From Casuarina equisetifolia (taxonomy: Eukaryota; Streptophyta; Magnoliopsida; Fagales; Casuarinaceae), in assembly GCA_028551475.1 (NCBI GenBank), contig CM052356.1, positions 21,975,884-22,039,883 of the forward strand: a DNA stretch of 64,000 nt, written 5' to 3'. How positions within the stretch are numbered: position 1 is the stretch's first letter; each line of letters starts with the position of its first letter. The position numbers and the translations under genes are program-made. This document shows, piece by piece, positions 33,026 through 45,710 of the stretch. The notes beneath the pieces are model-generated. The model was not told the origin of the DNA and did not search any database. It saw nothing but the letters and a program-made list of their open reading frames with translations.

Positions 33026-34350
33026 GTCGAAGTTCGGCTGCTGGGGCCACTGAGGAACTGTCTATCATAAATACGTAAGTTTAACAAGCCACTTTACCAG
33101 CATTCGTGTTTCACATGTACTTTATAGGAATTGTACCTTCGACAAGATCAAACGTCTGTGCTTTCTTAAATTATAAGCATTCCTGTTTCACATGTACCTT
33201 ATCAGAATTGGTGCCTTCCACTCGATCGGAAGTATGTACTTTGTTGAATTATGACAATAATTTTTGATGGTGTGAATTGGTGAGCAGAACGACTTGTATG
33301 TCTCGTGAAGTGAGCAAGATAAAAACTATCTTGAGAAAACGATAGCCTTCTGAAATCCAATAGCACCAACAAAGATGGTCCCGACTTTCTTAAAATTTTA
33401 GACAGGCTGCCTACAATTTACTAGTGCAGATGAAGTCGAGATTTTTGACCAAAGTAATAGAGGGGATAGAATATGGTGAAACCCTCCAAAGTTTCACGTT
33501 GTTTCAGACTCTAAATTCAAAGAATGGAAATTGAAGGCCAAAGCAAAAGTTTTATTTTTGTTGTTGTGATACTCTTTAGGTACAGTTGTGTTTTGTGTAA
33601 ATTTATACATTCGAAAGTCAATAAAAAAAGAATGGAATATTTAGATGAAAATTCAGGTAAAACACATGGAGATGATTTCAAAAATTGGAAACTTACAATA
33701 TAATTTGATGCTGGTATAAAACTCTAGATCGTAACTCCATGTTTTCCCTTTAAAATCTTGATTCCTTTTATCTTAAAAAATGAAACTTTATTACTAGTCC
33801 AGGAGCTCTTCTTGTGTTATCTCCAACAATTTATCTTCTATGACGTACACACACCCACACCCACATTAAATTCTAGTTAAAAGTTAACGTACTCTCCTTA
33901 CCATTGTGAAGATCAACCAAGCAAAGCCCGCAACCCGATCACAGCACAAAGCGATAACACTTCTAACTGTTTATTGAAGACAAAACAGAGAATTAAAAAC
34001 TTACGCCTATTTTAAAAAGGTAGATGTTCGTTCATTGAGTTTAATCAATAGATGAAGGAAAAAGGAAAAGGAAGGCATTTATATTCATTTTTACTCTGTT
34101 GAAAATCAGGAGCGAGTGTAAACAATTTTTTGTTTCTCTTAATGAACTAAGGCCTCAGAAAATAAAATAAAAAACTCAAATAATACAACAAAAGAGTATC
34201 ACCCTCATGGCCCCTCAAATGAATATAAAGTTTTGTAAAGTTTACTGTTTACTCTTGGCTATACATTTGTGTAAGTTTTGAAAATTAACCAACCATCTAT
34301 TATAAAAAATCCAAAAGCTATATAAGAAGTCAATCCTAACTTTTACCCAA
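33026..34350. repeat. 3' flank of AAP copy B, duplicated with 53099-53930
   Basis: It follows the exon 6 stop and can be aligned with 53099-53930 and, for its first 200 bp, with 58907-59150 (shared CATGTACTTTAT and GAATTATGACAATAAT phrases). Two short repeats of the AGCATTC...TTTCACATGTAC phrase occur in each. It is the AAP 3' UTR and flank. A short CA-rich tract lies near 33848-33865. Confidence 0.65.
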
Positions 34351-35329
34351 ATAAAAATATTTGGAAACATAGTAGACATGCTTGTGTGCTTGCCAAGAAA
34401 GACTAACAGGACGCTAGGAAGGTTACAATTGGGTCTCAGTCTATATGCGTGAGTAGTGAAGGTCTTATTTTCAAGAAATAAAAGAAAAAGAAAATAGAGC
34501 CAAAAAAAAACAAGAAAAAAACAAAAAAGGGGGACTTCTCAAGCTTCTACTTGCTGGCCAGTTAAGTCTTCTTCAAAGCTGATAACAATATGTTACCAAG
34601 TCCACGATAATGCACTTCGGTCGTGGAATTCGGTGTCCACGAAACTTCACGGAATGGTGGTCCTGAACAAGGAACGTCGAGAAGGTGGCAATTCTTTTTC
34701 TTTTTCTCCTTCTTCAGATATTCCTAGCACTCCACTAGTGAATAAAAATTGTGATATCGCTTGAGAAGACGACTGGCTGAATAACGGAAAAGGAGGGAAA
34801 TAAAAACTAAGAAAAGATTAATTTCTAATTGTATTTCTCATCTTATCGATTACATGTGAAGTATCCCATGCATATATAGATAAAAGATGTGTAAAAGGAG
34901 GATTCTGACAAGTCCAGCTCTTGGAATTGATACAGGCGAGGCAGCAAGGTTCGTTCCTGTTCGGGAGGTGGGGTTGGTGATAACGACATGGCATCACTTA
35001 TGGGGCAGACCTGGCGGAAGATCTGGGTTGATCGGGTGATGAGTACGAAGGATTTTTTTGTTTTTCAAATTAATTGTTTGTATGCTTGTATGCAATATGC
35101 TTGAGAGAAAAAGAAAAAAAAAATTGTAAAGAAGAAAAGTAAAACAAAGGGAGATATTATTTCGTAGCAGATTGAAGAAACTTTTCTTGAACCTTATTAA
35201 ATATAGTATTCTTGTATGAATGATTTGTACTGTCCGATCCGTGTTTTTCTTCTCAGGGAGAGTCAACCATGGTGGGTCAGCGCGCTGGATACTTTGAGTA
35301 GTAATTCACGGAAAGCAAATGCTCCTCCT
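34351..35329. other. Intergenic, partly unplaced
   Basis: About 34540-34680 resembles 49890-49990, and about 35120-35260 resembles 59165-59290, so both belong to duplicated flanks. About 34690-35060 is not seen elsewhere in the window. It is GC-richer than its surroundings and has no recognised coding motif. Confidence 0.4.
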
Positions 35330-37655
35330 TCACATTAGGTCCCCACAACCACCCACGCCCTGCCCAACAGCCATTATGAGTGTCGTGTAGCTCATGGTTG
35401 GAATTCTTACTAACTCATTATTGAACTGATTGACTAAGTGACCACAAAAAAAAGTTGTGGTATGCTAAAATCTATCTCCCAAAATAGTATCCTATGATAA
35501 AGAACTAAGGTAAGTCAATTTGTAGGTATTAGCTATGAGAGTAAAACAATCATAATTTTGGTTAGGCATATCAAACAAGTGAGTCCTCTATTAAGAAAAA
35601 AAAATTAACTCTTTTAGTCACGATGTAGGGTGTAATGTTCTTTTGGTCTTAGTCAAGTATTGTAAGCCTATAAGTGTAAGTTCTCATTTCCTTATTGAAC
35701 CAATTTTCTAAAGAATCATAGGGCTCTACTTACAAAATCAAGTGGAATCAAATCCAATAAAATTGGGTTAGAAAACTAAAGGTTAGAGCTAATAAACTAT
35801 CATGACTTAAAACCCAAGGTGTGACAAGAGAGTATTGGGACGCTCTCACATTAGGTGAACAGCCCACAAATTGAAGCATATAATTGTCGGTTCTCAATTT
35901 CTTTTTGAGCTGGGTTTTTAAGGAATTGTGTCGCCTTACTAATAAAATCAACAAGTATATTGAAAAGTTAGTTTAATATTTACCAAAATTGTTGGCTGAT
36001 ATTGTCTTGAACTCATATTTTAATTATTTGCACATGTGAACGCTAGATTTAATCAATCATCACGTAAAAAGCCTAAAAGAAAAAAAAAAAAGAAGGCAAA
36101 ATTGAAAATAAAGTAGAGAGAGGAGGAGGAGGAGGAGGAGAATTATTTGATCAATGTGAAAAAGAGAAATGCTTATCAAAGGAGTTGGATTAAAAGTTGG
36201 AGATGAAGCCAATTTAACGTGGCAGAGGGACAATAAAGAGGCATCCCTGTTAGAAAGTATGGGTAATGGGGACACGCTGGCGGAGATCTTTTGTGACAGA
36301 ATGGTGCACGGATGCTGGCTAAAGTCTTTTAGTAGGTGGACTGCTCAAAAGTGTAGTCTGCAGTAGTCTAGACTACACTTTTGTACCTACCTTGCGTGTA
36401 ACTCAATTTAAGTTTCTGTATTTAGGCAGTATGTATGGCCTTGTAGCTGTACGCTGTTTTGAACTCTTTTCACAGTTGTTGTTCTGCTCTTGTAAGCAAG
36501 AACTTGGCAGTTTATGAAAAGCTACGAGCTTGTTGTTCAAACTGTGTCTTTGTTTCCCTTCCGTAGAAATCACTCTGTTTCATTCTGCTTTGTTTCACAC
36601 CAATTTCTCACCTGTGCTAAACTCATCAATCCCTACACCATTATGCTTATTTTTAGTTGAAGCCATATATCAACTTACTCAAGGACATCTTAAGTGAAAA
36701 ATAGATAAAAATAAAAGAAAATTACTAGGGATTAGGCGACTTATCAGTCAGTGGTTAATTCAGTTTGCAACTTATCATCCTTTCACCACAATTCCTTAAT
36801 GAAGGAAATCACATGCAGTCAAAACAAAGCTAAAAGACATTTACTTGGAAGAAATTAATTTTTGAGTCCTCAAGAAGTGGTGACGGAGAAGATTCTACGA
36901 ACGTGCAGGACCCTTGCGAGTTTACACCCTCTAAGCGAGAGAGCAAGCTAAATGAGTCAGGGAGAAGATAATACAAATAGTTGAAGTGGCGAAGAAATGG
37001 TGGATGGTTACCCTAATTTACTTGTTATCCTTGGGGCCGTCGCATATTTCTTATGATATGTTTCCCATGACAACGGAAGCATTTATTGTGACTGCTCATT
37101 CATTTGATTCTCCAAAACTTGGGTTTTGAACATGTTAATGGCAACATCCTGCTCGATTATTTAGAGTCCAGCGAAGCAACTTTCGTAATTGATGGCTTCC
37201 CACTCGCATCGCTCCACTAAAATTAAACTAAAATTTGGCCCTTTTTTAACGCTGCAGCGGGTCTCTTTCCTCTCAAGATGTGAGGTGTAATGTTCTTTTA
37301 TCTTTATCCATGTATATTGAGAATTTAGATTTAATATTTACGAACATTTGGTTGTGGCCAGGCTTGCCACCATACATTTCAACCACTAACCTAATTTGAA
37401 GCACAACCCGGCTTGTTCGAAGCAGTCACTTCCACTGGGATTGTTTGCCAATTTAGAGGAGAGTTAGACGATAACAATTTTGCCTAAGGTCCATGAAAGA
37501 AGAAGACCAACCATTGCTTTCACTTCCCCTAAACTCTTGCTCTAACTTTCACAGATTTTGCATGTCAGGGTAGAGACTTTTCGCGGACTAAAACAAACAA
37601 GTCGTAGAAGCTTCCTCCTGAATATAACTTGTGGGGGTTCGTGTTTCTACCTAGG
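35330..37655. repeat. Upstream flank of AAP copy C, related to the flanks of E and F
   Basis: 35330-35360 matches 55764-55800, 36000-36250 matches 56160-56430 and 50090-50380, and 37240-37655 matches 56490-56868 and 50440-50816. So copies C, E and F share an upstream region. Here it contains a GAGGAG run at 36121-36140, where copy F has an AAG run, and a solo LTR at 36248-36628. No other gene is seen. Confidence 0.65.
36248..36628 (+). mobile_element. Solo LTR with ATCCC target duplication
   Basis: 381 bp beginning TGTTAGAAAGTATGGG and ending CTAAACTCATCA, flanked by ATCCC at 36243-36247 and 36629-36633. The related flank of copy F (56425-56445) reads through the site without it, so the empty site is known. 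There is no internal domain. The orientation is taken from the TG start only. Confidence 0.85.
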
Positions 37656-38363
37656 ATGGGTGAGAACACTGCCACCCCACCAAAGAAAGTTTTCGATGTC
37701 CCCGACGGTGTACTCCCACGAGGTAGCTCCAACCGCTTCAACGACGATGGCCATGTCAAGCGAATTGGTAAATCATAATTTTAGCCTATCTTAAGTGACA
37801 ACCGGGCCAGTTTTTAGGACTACTGTCTTCTTTACCAAACTCTTGGTTGGGTTTTGCTTTAGCAAGAAGAAGTGCTCCCCTAGATGCTAGCCAAAACTGG
37901 TTTGGTGCATAATGCATTTACTACGTTTCTATTGCTAACTCCTTATCTTCTTATGTAATTGTCAATAGGGACGCTTGGCACTGCAAGTGTTCACATAATA
38001 ATAGCCGTGCTTTCGTCTGATATCCAGTCTTCGGTTGGACCACGACTCTGCTGGGATGGGTTGCTGGTCCCGCTGTGATGCTTTTGTTTTCCTTTGTGAC
38101 TCACTACATTACTACCCTCCTCGCTGCCTGTTATCGTTCCGGGGGCACTATCATGGGCAGGAGAAACTATATGCTCACAGATGCAGTTCGAGCCAACCTA
38201 GGTAAAATGTTCTACGTTTTAACGTTCTATACCTCGATCTTATTCTATTCTTTTGGTGTCAATCTCTTGGTGGAGCAAAGGTCGCGATATGTGGGCTAGT
38301 TCGGTTCCTCAAACTTTTTGGAGTTGCCATCGCTTGCCCAGTAGCATCAACTAAAAGCATGAT
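37656..38363 (+). pseudogene. AAP copy C: permease fragment, exons 1-3 only
   Basis: Exon 1 (37656-37767) starts MGENTATPPKKVFDVP and is four codons shorter than in its paralogues, in frame. Exon 2 (37969-38201) is 233 instead of 234 bp: at about 38025-38035 the phrase reads TCTTCGGTTGG where copy F has TCTTTGGATTGG, a one-base loss that shifts the frame. The exon 3 acceptor has decayed from TCTAG to TCTTG (exon about 38270-38363). Intron 3 breaks off near 38413, where sequence of the auxilin-like family begins. Exons 4-6 are absent. Not functional. Confidence 0.9.
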
Positions 38364-38413
38364 GTAAATTTGAAGTCATATATTCGTAGCACTTGATCAC
38401 CGCTGTACTATGA

Positions 38414-39460
38414 TTGAAGGAGACTTCTTTATGCCAGCTGAGGTCTCAGAAGGTGTCCTCTGAGAACTTGTTTAAATGCTGATGTTGATGGGCTTAGTGG
38501 TCATTTTTCCTTTGTTATATTCTTTCATGGGCTACCCCGACTACGTCCATTTCATTTTGTTTTCATACTTAAGTTGTAAAACACTTCATTCATTAAGTGA
38601 ATATAGAAAAATCGCACAATGCGATTCCCCAAACGTGTGCTCCATTTCTTCATGCATTTTCTTCACTTATTTCCACTGCAATTTCTTCAGAACTTCATGA
38701 CCTCTCTTGCGAAGTAGTCCACCAAATATTGGTCCTAAAATGTAATTGAGAAAGTGAATATGTGATCTGATTGGTCCTAAAAACTGGCCGTAGTTGTTGA
38801 CTCTGTGACTCTCACCAAAGTTGCCGCCCTTGATCTTGGCACGCTACTTGATCTAGAACCTGCACTGAAAAAGGACTCTAGATCATCTCCACCCTTCTGC
38901 AGATTGGCGCGTGAAGCATCTTCAGGTTCATTGTATCTACTAGATTTTGTGGCTGAGTTCTTGAACTCTCTTTTAAGAGTTCGTGCATCTGATTGTTTGT
39001 TAGAGTTGCTATGCACCTTTTCCCATGGCAAAGCTCTCAAGTTCATTAATTCGAGACGTGCGAGCTCTTCGCTGCATTAGAAAAACAATATTATAACCGG
39101 AAAGGTCGAAAAAGGACGAGAGGAGAGAGAGAAATTTTTTTTTTTTTTTTGTTATAAGTTTGGTGGAATAATAAGAACCTTTATCAACATTTGAAACTTG
39201 TCTTGGCTTTGGAGGGGGCCTCAGTGATGTGATAGCAATCGATGAAATGCCAGCTTTTGGGCCTCCGGAGTTATTCATCTTACCAAGTTGTTCAAGTTCA
39301 TGAGAAAATTTCTGAGGAGTTATTTTCAGTGCCTGAAGTTGACTCTAACACTACGAAGGGGTCTTCTGAAGAAGTGAAGGCTGGTTTAGTTGAAGAAAAA
39401 GGTGACTCCCGAGCCTGATTAGTCCATTTCCTAGCAATTGTCCCAGCCGAAGAATTATTA
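38414..39460 (-). pseudogene. Auxilin-like gene fragment
   Basis: On the - strand, about 39440-39290 reads SSEDPFVVLESTSGTE, then 39278-39180 reads MNNSGGPKAGISS with RPPPKPRQVSN. After an intron-like gap (39068-39170, with a long T-run) 39060-38780 reads INELESFAMGKG, then DDLESFFSAGSRSSSVPRSR. These motifs are typical of the low-complexity middle of plant auxilin-related proteins, which with Hsc70 strip clathrin coats. A frame break near 39300 and the lack of a J-domain show it is a fragment. 38700-38870 matches 63830-64000 closely. Confidence 0.75.
38470..38688. other. 219-bp insertion with a possible 7-bp target duplication
   Basis: The related sequence at 63800-63820 lacks this stretch. 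It is flanked by AGAACTT at 38463-38469 and 38689-38695. I see no terminal inverted repeats, coding motif or tRNA-like boxes, so the class is unknown. Confidence 0.4.
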
Positions 39461-40710
39461 AAAAGAGAATAGAAAGATTTGTGTACTATGTCGGTAATGC
39501 CAACAGGCCAACAGGTCAACAACCGACCAATTTGTGAACTGCGCACGTCTTCTCGACTAGGATGCAACTCTTTTGGACTGCACTCGTTTTTGGGCCACAC
39601 CTTTATTTGGGGCATGTTCGGTGACCGCGGGGGAGAACTAGTAGTCTGCTTCCTTCTTGGGTGGGCTCTGGTTGCCTGTTTGCTTCTTCTAGAAGCAAAT
39701 GCTCGCTCCTTCGTTTGTCTGTGCCTCTAGGTTCCGACTACTGTATTGAGGGGTCAATACTTTCCTATCAAATAGTGGATGAAATGAATGAGCCGAACAT
39801 AAAGGTCTGGTTTTTCCGAAAAGAAAAAGGCTGATTAAGAGCAGTGCGTTGGAAAGTTTTGATATAGAAAAAGACTCGGGAATAAGCATAAGTAGGGACA
39901 TTTACTCTTCAAAACTGGGTTTTGATTCTTTGTAAGTAATGCAACTTTAAAGAAGTCAAGATGAGAACTCTACCAGGTTGAGAAAAATTGTGATGTGTCC
40001 GTTTTTGTTAACAAGAGGCAATTCCAGGTACCATAAAACTCAACACACAAGTTTTAAGAAAATTTTATTGCACTGCAGCTTGCGACAACATAATTGAACC
40101 TCTATTGATTTATGAGTCAAAAAGAGCCATCGGTACTCTTCCTTCTCAGGGTAACTGAACTCGACTGCTAATAAGGACTCATATGAAATGTGGAACATAG
40201 GCCCAATAGCTGGAAAAGGAAGGTGCCGTACCAGGAATAAACCCAATAGTCTGAGACCTGTAGAGAAGTTGTTTCTACTGGGAAAGTTCCTCTCATCGAA
40301 CGTCTTCCAAGCTTCGTTTTTTGTATCAGACTTGAAGCAGCAGTTGTCAAATTCAACGAACATAACAAAAAATTTATATTGTTTATGTTATAAGAAATAA
40401 TACCACAGTGTTCTTACATTCTTTCATCAGTTTTAATTAGTAAAATGTTAAAAAAAGACATTTATTTCCAGTTTGTCTTTTTTTTTTTTTTGCGATGAAT
40501 TAAGGCTTCAATGAATAACAATACTCAAATATCGAACAGAAAAGGTTCACTCTCAAGGCCCCTGAAATGAATTTATGTAGAGTTTCATAGCTTATTCTTA
40601 GTGATGCTTTTCGTTTAAGCTTCAATTTTTTTATTTTTTATTTTGGGAAAAAACAGTCTATTACAAGGAAGATTCCGAAAAGACTTTTAAGAAGTCTATT
40701 ACGCAAAACC
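39461..40710. repeat. Duplicated block upstream of AAP copy D
   Basis: 39590-39720 matches 1950-2080 and 23290-23420, 39725-40400 matches 3000-3640, and 40405-40620 matches 4080-4290. The order mirrors the 0.9-4.7 kb region upstream of copy A, although compressed. No gene is recognised, and open frames on the - strand here are not conserved in the other copies. Confidence 0.65.
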
Positions 40711-40798
40711 GCGTGAAAGGGGTTCCAGATATTCCCTACTTCACCCCGTTTTTGTCCTTTTGGACCGTCCCTCCAAATCCCTCCTTCCCCACTTCTCA

Positions 40799-40809
40799 TT
40801 TTATATATT
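40799..40809 (+). promoter_or_regulatory. Candidate TATA box of AAP copy D
   Basis: TTTATATATTT lies about 407 bp before the ATG of copy D, a spacing close to that of the TATA-like motif of copy B. The matching piece is absent from the copy A leader. Confidence 0.45.
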
Positions 40810-41990
40810 TCACCATTACCATCAGTTGTACCCACAATTCATTCCTGCTCAATCCCTCCTTCACCCAGCTATTTTTTCCCCCACTTTCCCATGATTTCAT
40901 CCAGAACCACTGTAAATCCTTTCTGAAGTACATCCTACCTCGCCGAAGCTCCGAATCTCCCTTTGGTTTCTGTTACTCTAAAGAGATTTGCCAAAATGAC
41001 CATGTCTTGGCCGAGGTTCATCAAAGAAGAAGGCCTTCTCTTTCTTTCTATTTTTTTTTTCTTAAACTCTTCTTTTTAGTTGGACGTAGGTGATTCATAT
41101 TTTCATTTGTTACTGCGGAAACTTTAAGTTGAGTTTGAGGCATAGTAGAAGCATCTTTCTGAACGTAACACAACAATTACTTGTGTTGGTCCCGATTCAT
41201 AACTAGGATGGGAGAGAACAGTGCCACAGAGAACCAACTTTGCCTCCGCGAAGTTTTCGATGTCCCCATCCACGCGCTTCCAAGCATGACCTCCAACTGC
41301 TTTGACGACGATGGCCGTATCAAGCGAACTGGTAAATCTTAACCTCATTGATTTCATAAAACGGGTATAGCTTTTCAGAATCATTTTCTTCATTCAAACT
41401 TGTTAAAGCTCTGGTTGGTTTTTGCTTAGCGACCAAAAGAAGAGCTCATATGGTAGCGGCTTGGTGTTGAATATTTTCGTTACTTCGTTACTGTTACCAA
41501 CTCCTAAAATCTTCTGTTAACTTTTTCAACCAGAGACGGTGTGCACTGCAAGTGCTCACATAGTAACAGCCATGATTGCATCTGACATCCAGCCCTTGGA
41601 TTGGGCCATTGCTCAGCTGGGATGGGTTGCAGCTCCGGCTGTGATGTTCTTGTTCTCCTTTCTGACTTATTACACTTCCACACTCCTCTGTCTATTATCG
41701 TTTCGGGGATCCCGTCACTGGCAGGAGAAACTATACGTACATGGATGCAGTTCGAACCAACCTAGGTAAAGTTTGCAACGTTTCGATGTTCTATATCTCA
41801 ATCTTATTATTACTGTTATTATTTTTATGGTTTTTAATATGTAGGTGGAGCATAGTTCAAGATTTGTGGGCTAGTTCGGTACCTCTGCCTATTCAGAGTT
41901 GCCATTGGTTACAAAATAGCATCAGCAACAAGCATGACGTAAGTTTGAATCATATGTTGGGAGAAGTTTGATTTATTTCTATACTAGTGT

Positions 41991-42528
41991 TGTTGGTTTT
42001 CTGGTATCTCTCGATAGAGGAAAAAACACAAACCCAACAGAACCAAAAGGTTTGATATTTCGTTATTTTTAAATAACAACTGAAATAGCAATACAAATAG
42101 TCATAAACAACAACACAAACAAAAGCTCTAAGTCTCACAAACACAACAGCTCAATGGCTCACAGACTCGATAATTCCAAGGTAAAAACAAGAACCTTACA
42201 GAGCAATTTGTCTAAACGGAAAAAAACCACAAGATAAACTAATTTGTTGTTTACTTAGAATATCCTACTACCTTACTCATATAACAAACCTATCACCACT
42301 ACTTTCGGATAATTGCCCAGTAAAGACAATTTTCTTTTTGCACATGATCCTCCACGTTTTGCTCCAACAATCACCACTCTTCACATCTAACCACTCTTTC
42401 ACTTTTTTATCCATACAATCACCACTCTTCACGTCTAACCACTCTTCCACATTCTCCTCTAACGGTTACCACTCTTCATATCTAACAATCACATTCTGAA
42501 ATGGTGATAATTCCAGCAACTCTCAACA
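41991..42528 (-). repeat. copia-3 3' LTR
   Basis: 538 bp. It has an internal array of CCACTCTTCACATCTAAC-like phrases, one repeat longer than in the 5' LTR. The + strand ends are TGTTGG and TCTCAACA. Confidence 0.9.
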
Positions 42529-44209
42529 CCCTTCCTTGATGGGATTTGTCATCACTCCGATGAGTTCCTTCAATTTCTCATGTTGTGTGCGCGATAGATT
42601 CTTTGTAAACAAATCAGCCACCTGATCATTGCTAGGACAAAATTTGAATATAACCTCCTTAGATTCCACAAGCTCCCTCACATAATGGACTTTGATTGCC
42701 ACATGCTTTGTCTTAGAATGATGACTTGGGTTCTTTGTCATAGATATTGTTGATTTGCTGTCACTAAAAATCACAGTTTCTTGCTTCTGCTCAAAAGCTA
42801 TCTCCATTAGTAATCTTCTCAACCACACGGACTGACATGCTGTTGTTGAAGCTGCAATATACTCTGCTTCAGCAGTAGATAGAGACATTGCATTTTACTT
42901 TTTTGATGACTAGGAAAATGCTGCCGAACCTAAGCTGAATACATATCCAGTGGTACTTCGTGAATCTTTAACATTCCCACCCCAGTTGCTGTCACTAAAT
43001 CCTACTAACCCAAAATCATCTATTTGTGTATACAACAAACTATCGTTCAATGTTCCCTTCAAATACCTAAGTATCCTTTTGAGTTTGCTAAAGTGTAATT
43101 TTGTTGGTTTTGCATAACCTGTGACATAAGTAAGACTGGAAAGAGAATATCTAGTTGATAGTTGTCAAGTACAACAAACTTTCAACCAAACTTCAATATG
43201 TAGTTCCATCTGTTTCTTCAAATTCATCTCCTAGATTTATCTTATCGCCTGGCATCAACGGTGTAAAGACTGGCTTGCATTCTGCCATGTTATGCTTAGT
43301 TAGCAATGATTTTACAAACTTTGTTTGAGATACAAAGATCCCACTACTCTTCTGCACCACTTCCAAGCCAAGAAAATATTGCATTGAACCCATATCATTC
43401 ATCTCAAAAGATCTCATCATTTCTGCTTTAAACTCCTTCATTTTTTCTTCATTATTTCCAGTATATATTAGATCATCCACGTAAATGGAGACCAATATAA
43501 CAGAATCTTCTTCATGAGATATAAAAAGTGTGGGTTCACTAGGACTTTGGATGAAACCAAGTTGGAGAAAATGCTTACTAATTTTTCCAAACCAAGCATA
43601 GGGTTCCTGCCGAAGCCCATACAAAGCTTTTCTTAGCTTCAAAACTTTTTCTTCAAATCCATTTTCTTCATATCCTTTAGGTTGCTCTACGTACACTTCT
43701 TCATCAAGCTCGCCATTTAGGAATGCTGCTTTCACATCCAACTGCATGATTTTCCATTGGAATTGAGCTGCAATAGCAAGAATCATTTGAATTGTCTCCA
43801 TTCGAGCCACTGGAGAAAAAGTTTCAGTAAAATCTGTTCTAGGAATTTGATAGTAGCCTTTTGCCACAAGCCTTGCTTTGTGCCTTACAACTTCTCTTTG
43901 TGCATTTGTTTTGAGTTTGTACACCCATTTAAGCCTAACTACCTTCTTTCCTTCAGGGAGATCAATTAAGGACCACGTCTTGTTATGCTTTATAGTCTCT
44001 ATTTCCTCGTCCATCGCCTTTTTCCACTTGGATTCACCAACTGCCTCCTTAAATGAGATTGGCTCTAATGCTGCCAAGTTACAACTTTCATAAATTTCTT
44101 CAAGACATCTTATTCTTACGGGAGACATGTCAAAAAGTTCTTTCTCTGTTTTTGCTTCATGTGAACGTGAAACATTTTTTAAAGGAAAGACATCATGATT
44201 ATTGGACAT
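42523..44209 (-). pseudogene. copia-3 reverse transcriptase and RNase H
   Basis: The longest retroelement frame in the window. 44209-43193 is open for 338 codons from the IN-RT linker through KKAMDEEIETIKHNKTWSL, LDVKAAFLNGELDEEVY, ALYGLRQEPYAWF and the catalytic YVDDLIYTGN to NLGDEF. A patch with stops (42890-43190) breaks the RT-RNase H link. The last frame, 42888-42523, carries STAEAEYIAA, FSDSKSTISM and DLFTKNLSRTQHEKL and ends at the LTR. RT itself looks complete, but it is not joined to intact gag, PR or IN. Confidence 0.9.
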
Positions 44210-44260
44210 GGGAGTTGTTGGTTCAGAGGACTCTCCACTTGTTTCTTCATGTTAGACATG

Positions 44261-45700
44261 TTAATCACCTACATCTTCATTGGATATGTGTGAGTGGCCT
44301 CCTTTCCCTAACATGCATGGCATGAGAACATTGTTTTGTTCTCTTTCGCTTTTGCTCCAATTCCATAAGGCATTCTCATCTACTATCACATCTTTACTTA
44401 TGACAAGCTTTTTTCTGGAGAGATCATACACACGATAAGCTTTAGATAAACAACTATATCCAAGTAAGATACTTGGTTCAACCCGTTTCTTAAGCTTGTG
44501 TCGGTGTTGTTTTCGAACATGTACAAAACATAAAGAGCCAAACATTTTGAAGTGTTCAACTGATGGCTTCCTCCCGCTCCATGCTTCAAATGGAGTAACT
44601 TCATTTAAGTATTTTATTGGGCTCTTGTTAAGAATATATACCGTAGCATTCACAGCTTCTCTCCAAAAATCTTTAGGAAGATTTTTTTTCTTCAAGCATG
44701 CTTCTAGCCATCCCAAGAATAGTCCTATTTTTTCATTCTGCCACACCATTTTGTTTAGGAGAATAACTGGCAGTGAGTTGGTGTTTAATACTATTGCATG
44801 TGCAAAATTTATTGAACTCTCTTAAAACATACTCCCCACCTCTATCAGAACGTAACACTTTAAGATTTTGGCCACTTTCTTTTTTTGCTTGTAGCTTGAA
44901 TTTTATGAATGCTTGAAGGACATATGACTTTTTCTTAACAAAATTTACCCAACAATAACGTGAAGCATCATCAATAAATAAGACAAAGTACCTATTCTCT
45001 TCCTTGGTATAAACTCTCATTGGTCCACAAAGATTGAAATGAACCAATTCAAGTATAGCTGTTTGTTTTTCTTTTCCCTTTACTAGAAATAGTTGTCGTG
45101 TACTTTTTCCAAGTTAACACCCCTCACATATATTCTGTGACATCTTAACTTGTGGAAGACTAGTTACCATATCTCTATTATGTAATTCTTCAAGAAATTT
45201 AAAGTTAAGATGACAATACCTTCGATGCCATAACCAACTCTTGTCTTTTGATGCAGTAAGGATAGTCGCCACAACATATTGAAACTTGAGAGAAAAGTTT
45301 CTTGTACTCCACATGTTGACATTTGCCACCTCCACGTCCTTTTCATCAAGTATATGACATACTTTTCCTTTGAATAACAAGGCACAGCCATTCTCCATCA
45401 TCTGCCCAACACTAAGCAAGTTACATCTAAGTGCTGGCACCTATAAGACTTCTTGTATTGCTTTGACACCATCTATAGTTTCCACCAAAACTTCACCCTT
45501 TCTAATTATTTCTACAAAACGATCATCACCTAATTAAACTCGAGATCTGAAACTCCTATCTAACCGGCTGAAAATGCCTTCATGAAGAGACATGTGATTG
45601 GTACACCCACTATTTATATACCATAAGTTTGGATTGACACAGGTAATAGACAAACTAGCAAAGAACAATGTTGCTTTTCCAGGTTTTTCATTTTGTTATG
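44261..45700 (-). pseudogene. copia-3 protease and integrase remnant
   Basis: Near 45620 the protease box reads WYINSGCTNH. The catalytic aspartate of the usual D-S-G is asparagine, and a stop follows near 45535. 45440-45114 is open with LLSVGQMMENG and WHRRYCHLN (zinc region). 45047-44733 has FIDDASRYCWVN and LRSDRGGEY, ending PKQNGVAE before a stop. 44749-44261 is open with KDFWREAVNATVYILN, FEAWSGRKPSVEHFK and LLGYSCLSKAYRVYD. At least three stops or breaks make it inactive. Confidence 0.88.
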
Positions 45701-45710
45701 CTACATTCAC

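Noticed and set aside
44261-44325. + strand frames over copia-3
   Set aside because: Shadows of integrase and RT on the - strand.
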